From Undibacterium sp. YM2 (GTDB taxonomy: Bacteria; Pseudomonadota; Gammaproteobacteria; Burkholderiales; Burkholderiaceae_D): a DNA stretch of 64,000 nucleotides. This document shows positions 62,931-64,000 of the stretch, piece by piece. How positions within the stretch are numbered: position 1 is the stretch's first letter; each line of letters opens with the position of its first letter. The translations under genes were made by a program, and so were the position numbers. The stretch lies in NCBI RefSeq assembly GCF_009937975.1, contig NZ_AP018441.1, positions 4,774,001 to 4,838,000 on the forward strand, read 5' to 3'. The notes under the pieces were generated by a model that was not told the DNA's origin, searched no databases, and saw only the letters and a program-made list of their open reading frames with translations.

Positions 62931-63335
62931 TCATTTCTTCACCGACACAGCCTCCTTGATCAGGGTCTCCAGCACCTTGATATTTACATCATTTAATTTC
63001 CGTATATACAGGCAGCCTTTGCCGGATTTTGTTTTACCGAGTTCAGACAATAATTGCGCATGGTTGGGTGCGGCATTGAGGCCATACAGGCTGATGTCAC
63101 CCTTGCGGGATGCAAAGCCGATGAGGCACATATCACCTTCGCGACCGCTCTCATAGACATAGTGGTAGTTGCCAAAGCCGACGATGCTGCTGCCCCACAT
63201 GACGGCGGGCTGTTTGCTGGCCCTGGACATGAGCTTGATCAATATTGCGCAGTCATTGCGGCGCGTCTCGTCCTGTATCGCGGCGAGATAATCATCTACG
63301 CTGGAGTCTGTTGCTTTGGTTTTGTTTTCAGCCAT
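62931..63335 (-). CDS. DUF1801 domain protein
   Basis: A 134-residue protein of the DUF1801/YdhG-like family: SVDDYLAAIQDETRRNDCAILIKLMSRASKQPAVMWGSSIVGFGNYHY, then FASRKGDISLYGL and GKGCLYIRKLNDVNIKVLETLI. The fold is frataxin-related. GAGGGAATGTC gives a strong ribosome site for this ATG; the longer upstream frame is not used. Function unknown. Confidence 0.88.
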   Translation of the reverse strand: MAENKTKATDSSVDDYLAAIQDETRRNDCAILIKLMSRASKQPAVMWGSSIVGFGNYHYVYESGREGDMCLIGFASRKGDISLYGLNAAPNHAQLLSELGKTKSGKGCLYIRKLNDVNIKVLETLIKEAVSVKK

Positions 63336-63567
63336 GACATTCCCTCTTTGGGTAGAAAGTGAATCGGCAACGCAAGCATAATAACAGCGGCACTGCTTCG
63401 CGGCCTCCAGCATGAAAAATATCGTCGGTTTGCAGCAACTGAGCATGCTGCCAGACGAGCCTCCCACCTGTTGCGGCATATCTGCAATGGCATAGCGATC
63501 TCATTGCAAGTGACTTATAAATCCGTCTATACTCCCTGACACGCCCCATACTGAGAGGTAGCAGATT

Positions 63568-64000
63568 ATGATTTCCCGTCGCCAATTTGCCTTGTCCTTT
63601 TCTGCATTTGTTCTCTCACCTCTCAGTGCGCATGTGCATGCTGCGGTCAGGAAAACACCCACGTCCTTGCTGCCACCGCTGGCACGTGAAGAGGCGGTGA
63701 CCGACAGCCTGTGGGGCAAGAGCATCGTTGATCCTTACCGCTGGATGGAACAAAAGCCGGACACTGCCGAGTTCACTAACTACCTCAAAGCGCAAGGCGC
63801 TTTTGCAAGGCAAGTGCTGGACAAGTTGCCAGGGCGGCGGGCGATAGAAGCATCTCTGCAACGATTCAGCGCAGCAACGACCACGCTGGCGATACGCCAG
63901 GTCACGAGTACCCAACTAATATTTGCGCGCCGCTCGCCAGACCAGCAGGTACTCAAGATTTATGCTACCCCACACGCGGGTGGCGCAGAACGCCTGTTGA
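63568..64000 (+). CDS. Prolyl oligopeptidase family protein, N-terminal part
   Basis: Truncated by the window end; 144 residues are visible. A twin-arginine signal (SRRQFALSFSAFVLSPLSAHVHA) is followed by REEAVTDSLWGKSIVDPYRWMEQ, the conserved DPYRWLE entry of S9A prolyl oligopeptidases, and the start of the beta-propeller (LRxxQVTSTQLIFARRSPDQQVLKIY). The enzyme cleaves proline-containing peptides. The catalytic domain lies beyond the window. Confidence 0.88.
   Translation, partial: MISRRQFALSFSAFVLSPLSAHVHAAVRKTPTSLLPPLAREEAVTDSLWGKSIVDPYRWMEQKPDTAEFTNYLKAQGAFARQVLDKLPGRRAIEASLQRFSAATTTLAIRQVTSTQLIFARRSPDQQVLKIYATPHAGGAERLL

Overview
The window looks like chromosome of a betaproteobacterium of the order Burkholderiales, most likely family Oxalobacteraceae (Undibacterium, Janthinobacterium or Herbaspirillum relatives). 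This is an inference from a moderate GC content, a fused STAS-MlaE/MlaF/MlaD/lipoprotein locus, C4-dicarboxylate and tricarboxylate uptake genes, many LysR regulators and a family of degenerate chemoreceptors. No rRNA, CRISPR array, prophage or complete insertion sequence was seen. There are several non-autonomous repeat elements.

Layout. 1-4.4 kb: an intergenic hairpin repeat, an exported esterase, an OhrR-type redox regulator with three similar operator-like sites, a small lipoprotein and a chemoreceptor-like protein with an eroded signalling tip. 4.8-9.5 kb: envelope and stress genes (two tandem PRC-barrel proteins, AsmA family, ferritin-like protein, DUF883). 9.5-13.3 kb: a complete MCE/Mla-type lipid transport operon. 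13.7-24.6 kb: small membrane protein coupled to YihY, a sorbosone dehydrogenase-like protein, a 288-bp MITE-like element, a possible Cys-His-Asp enzyme, a large Cache-HAMP-PAS-GGDEF-EAL protein, an M50-like protease, an FCP1-like phosphatase and ChaA. 24.7-30.4 kb: a divergent carboxylate uptake locus (porin, orphan binding protein and MFS symporter against LysR and DctA). 30.4-37.6 kb: mixed housekeeping genes including fumC, a COG3904 membrane protease and a nucleotide pyrophosphatase-like lipoprotein. 37.6-42.5 kb: a repeat-rich block in which a TonB-dependent receptor and a decayed LacI-type gene lie between two inverted copies of a MITE-like element. 43.2-46.1 kb: a two-gene unit matching the two halves of the violacein enzyme VioB. 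48.7-54.6 kb: a run of small, AT-rich orphan genes. 55-59.1 kb: methyltransferase/SRPBCC pair and an MFS/LysR pair. 59.1-62.8 kb: three tRNA-like RNA genes leading straight into an SDR-like protein and a leucine-rich-repeat protein. 62.9-64 kb: DUF1801 and the start of a prolyl oligopeptidase.

Two places stand out. First, the three 72-nt RNAs near 59.1-59.6 kb fold as tRNAs with an 8-bp acceptor stem, covary in their stems, each carry a TATAAT box exactly 7 nt upstream, and differ mainly in the anticodon arm. The last one lies 52 nt before an SDR protein that lacks the usual catalytic tyrosine and carries a CxxC...CxxC element. Second, the split VioB-like pair at 43.2-46.1 kb has no tryptophan oxidase or other violacein gene beside it, which suggests a different dimerisation or ferritin-like oxidation chemistry.
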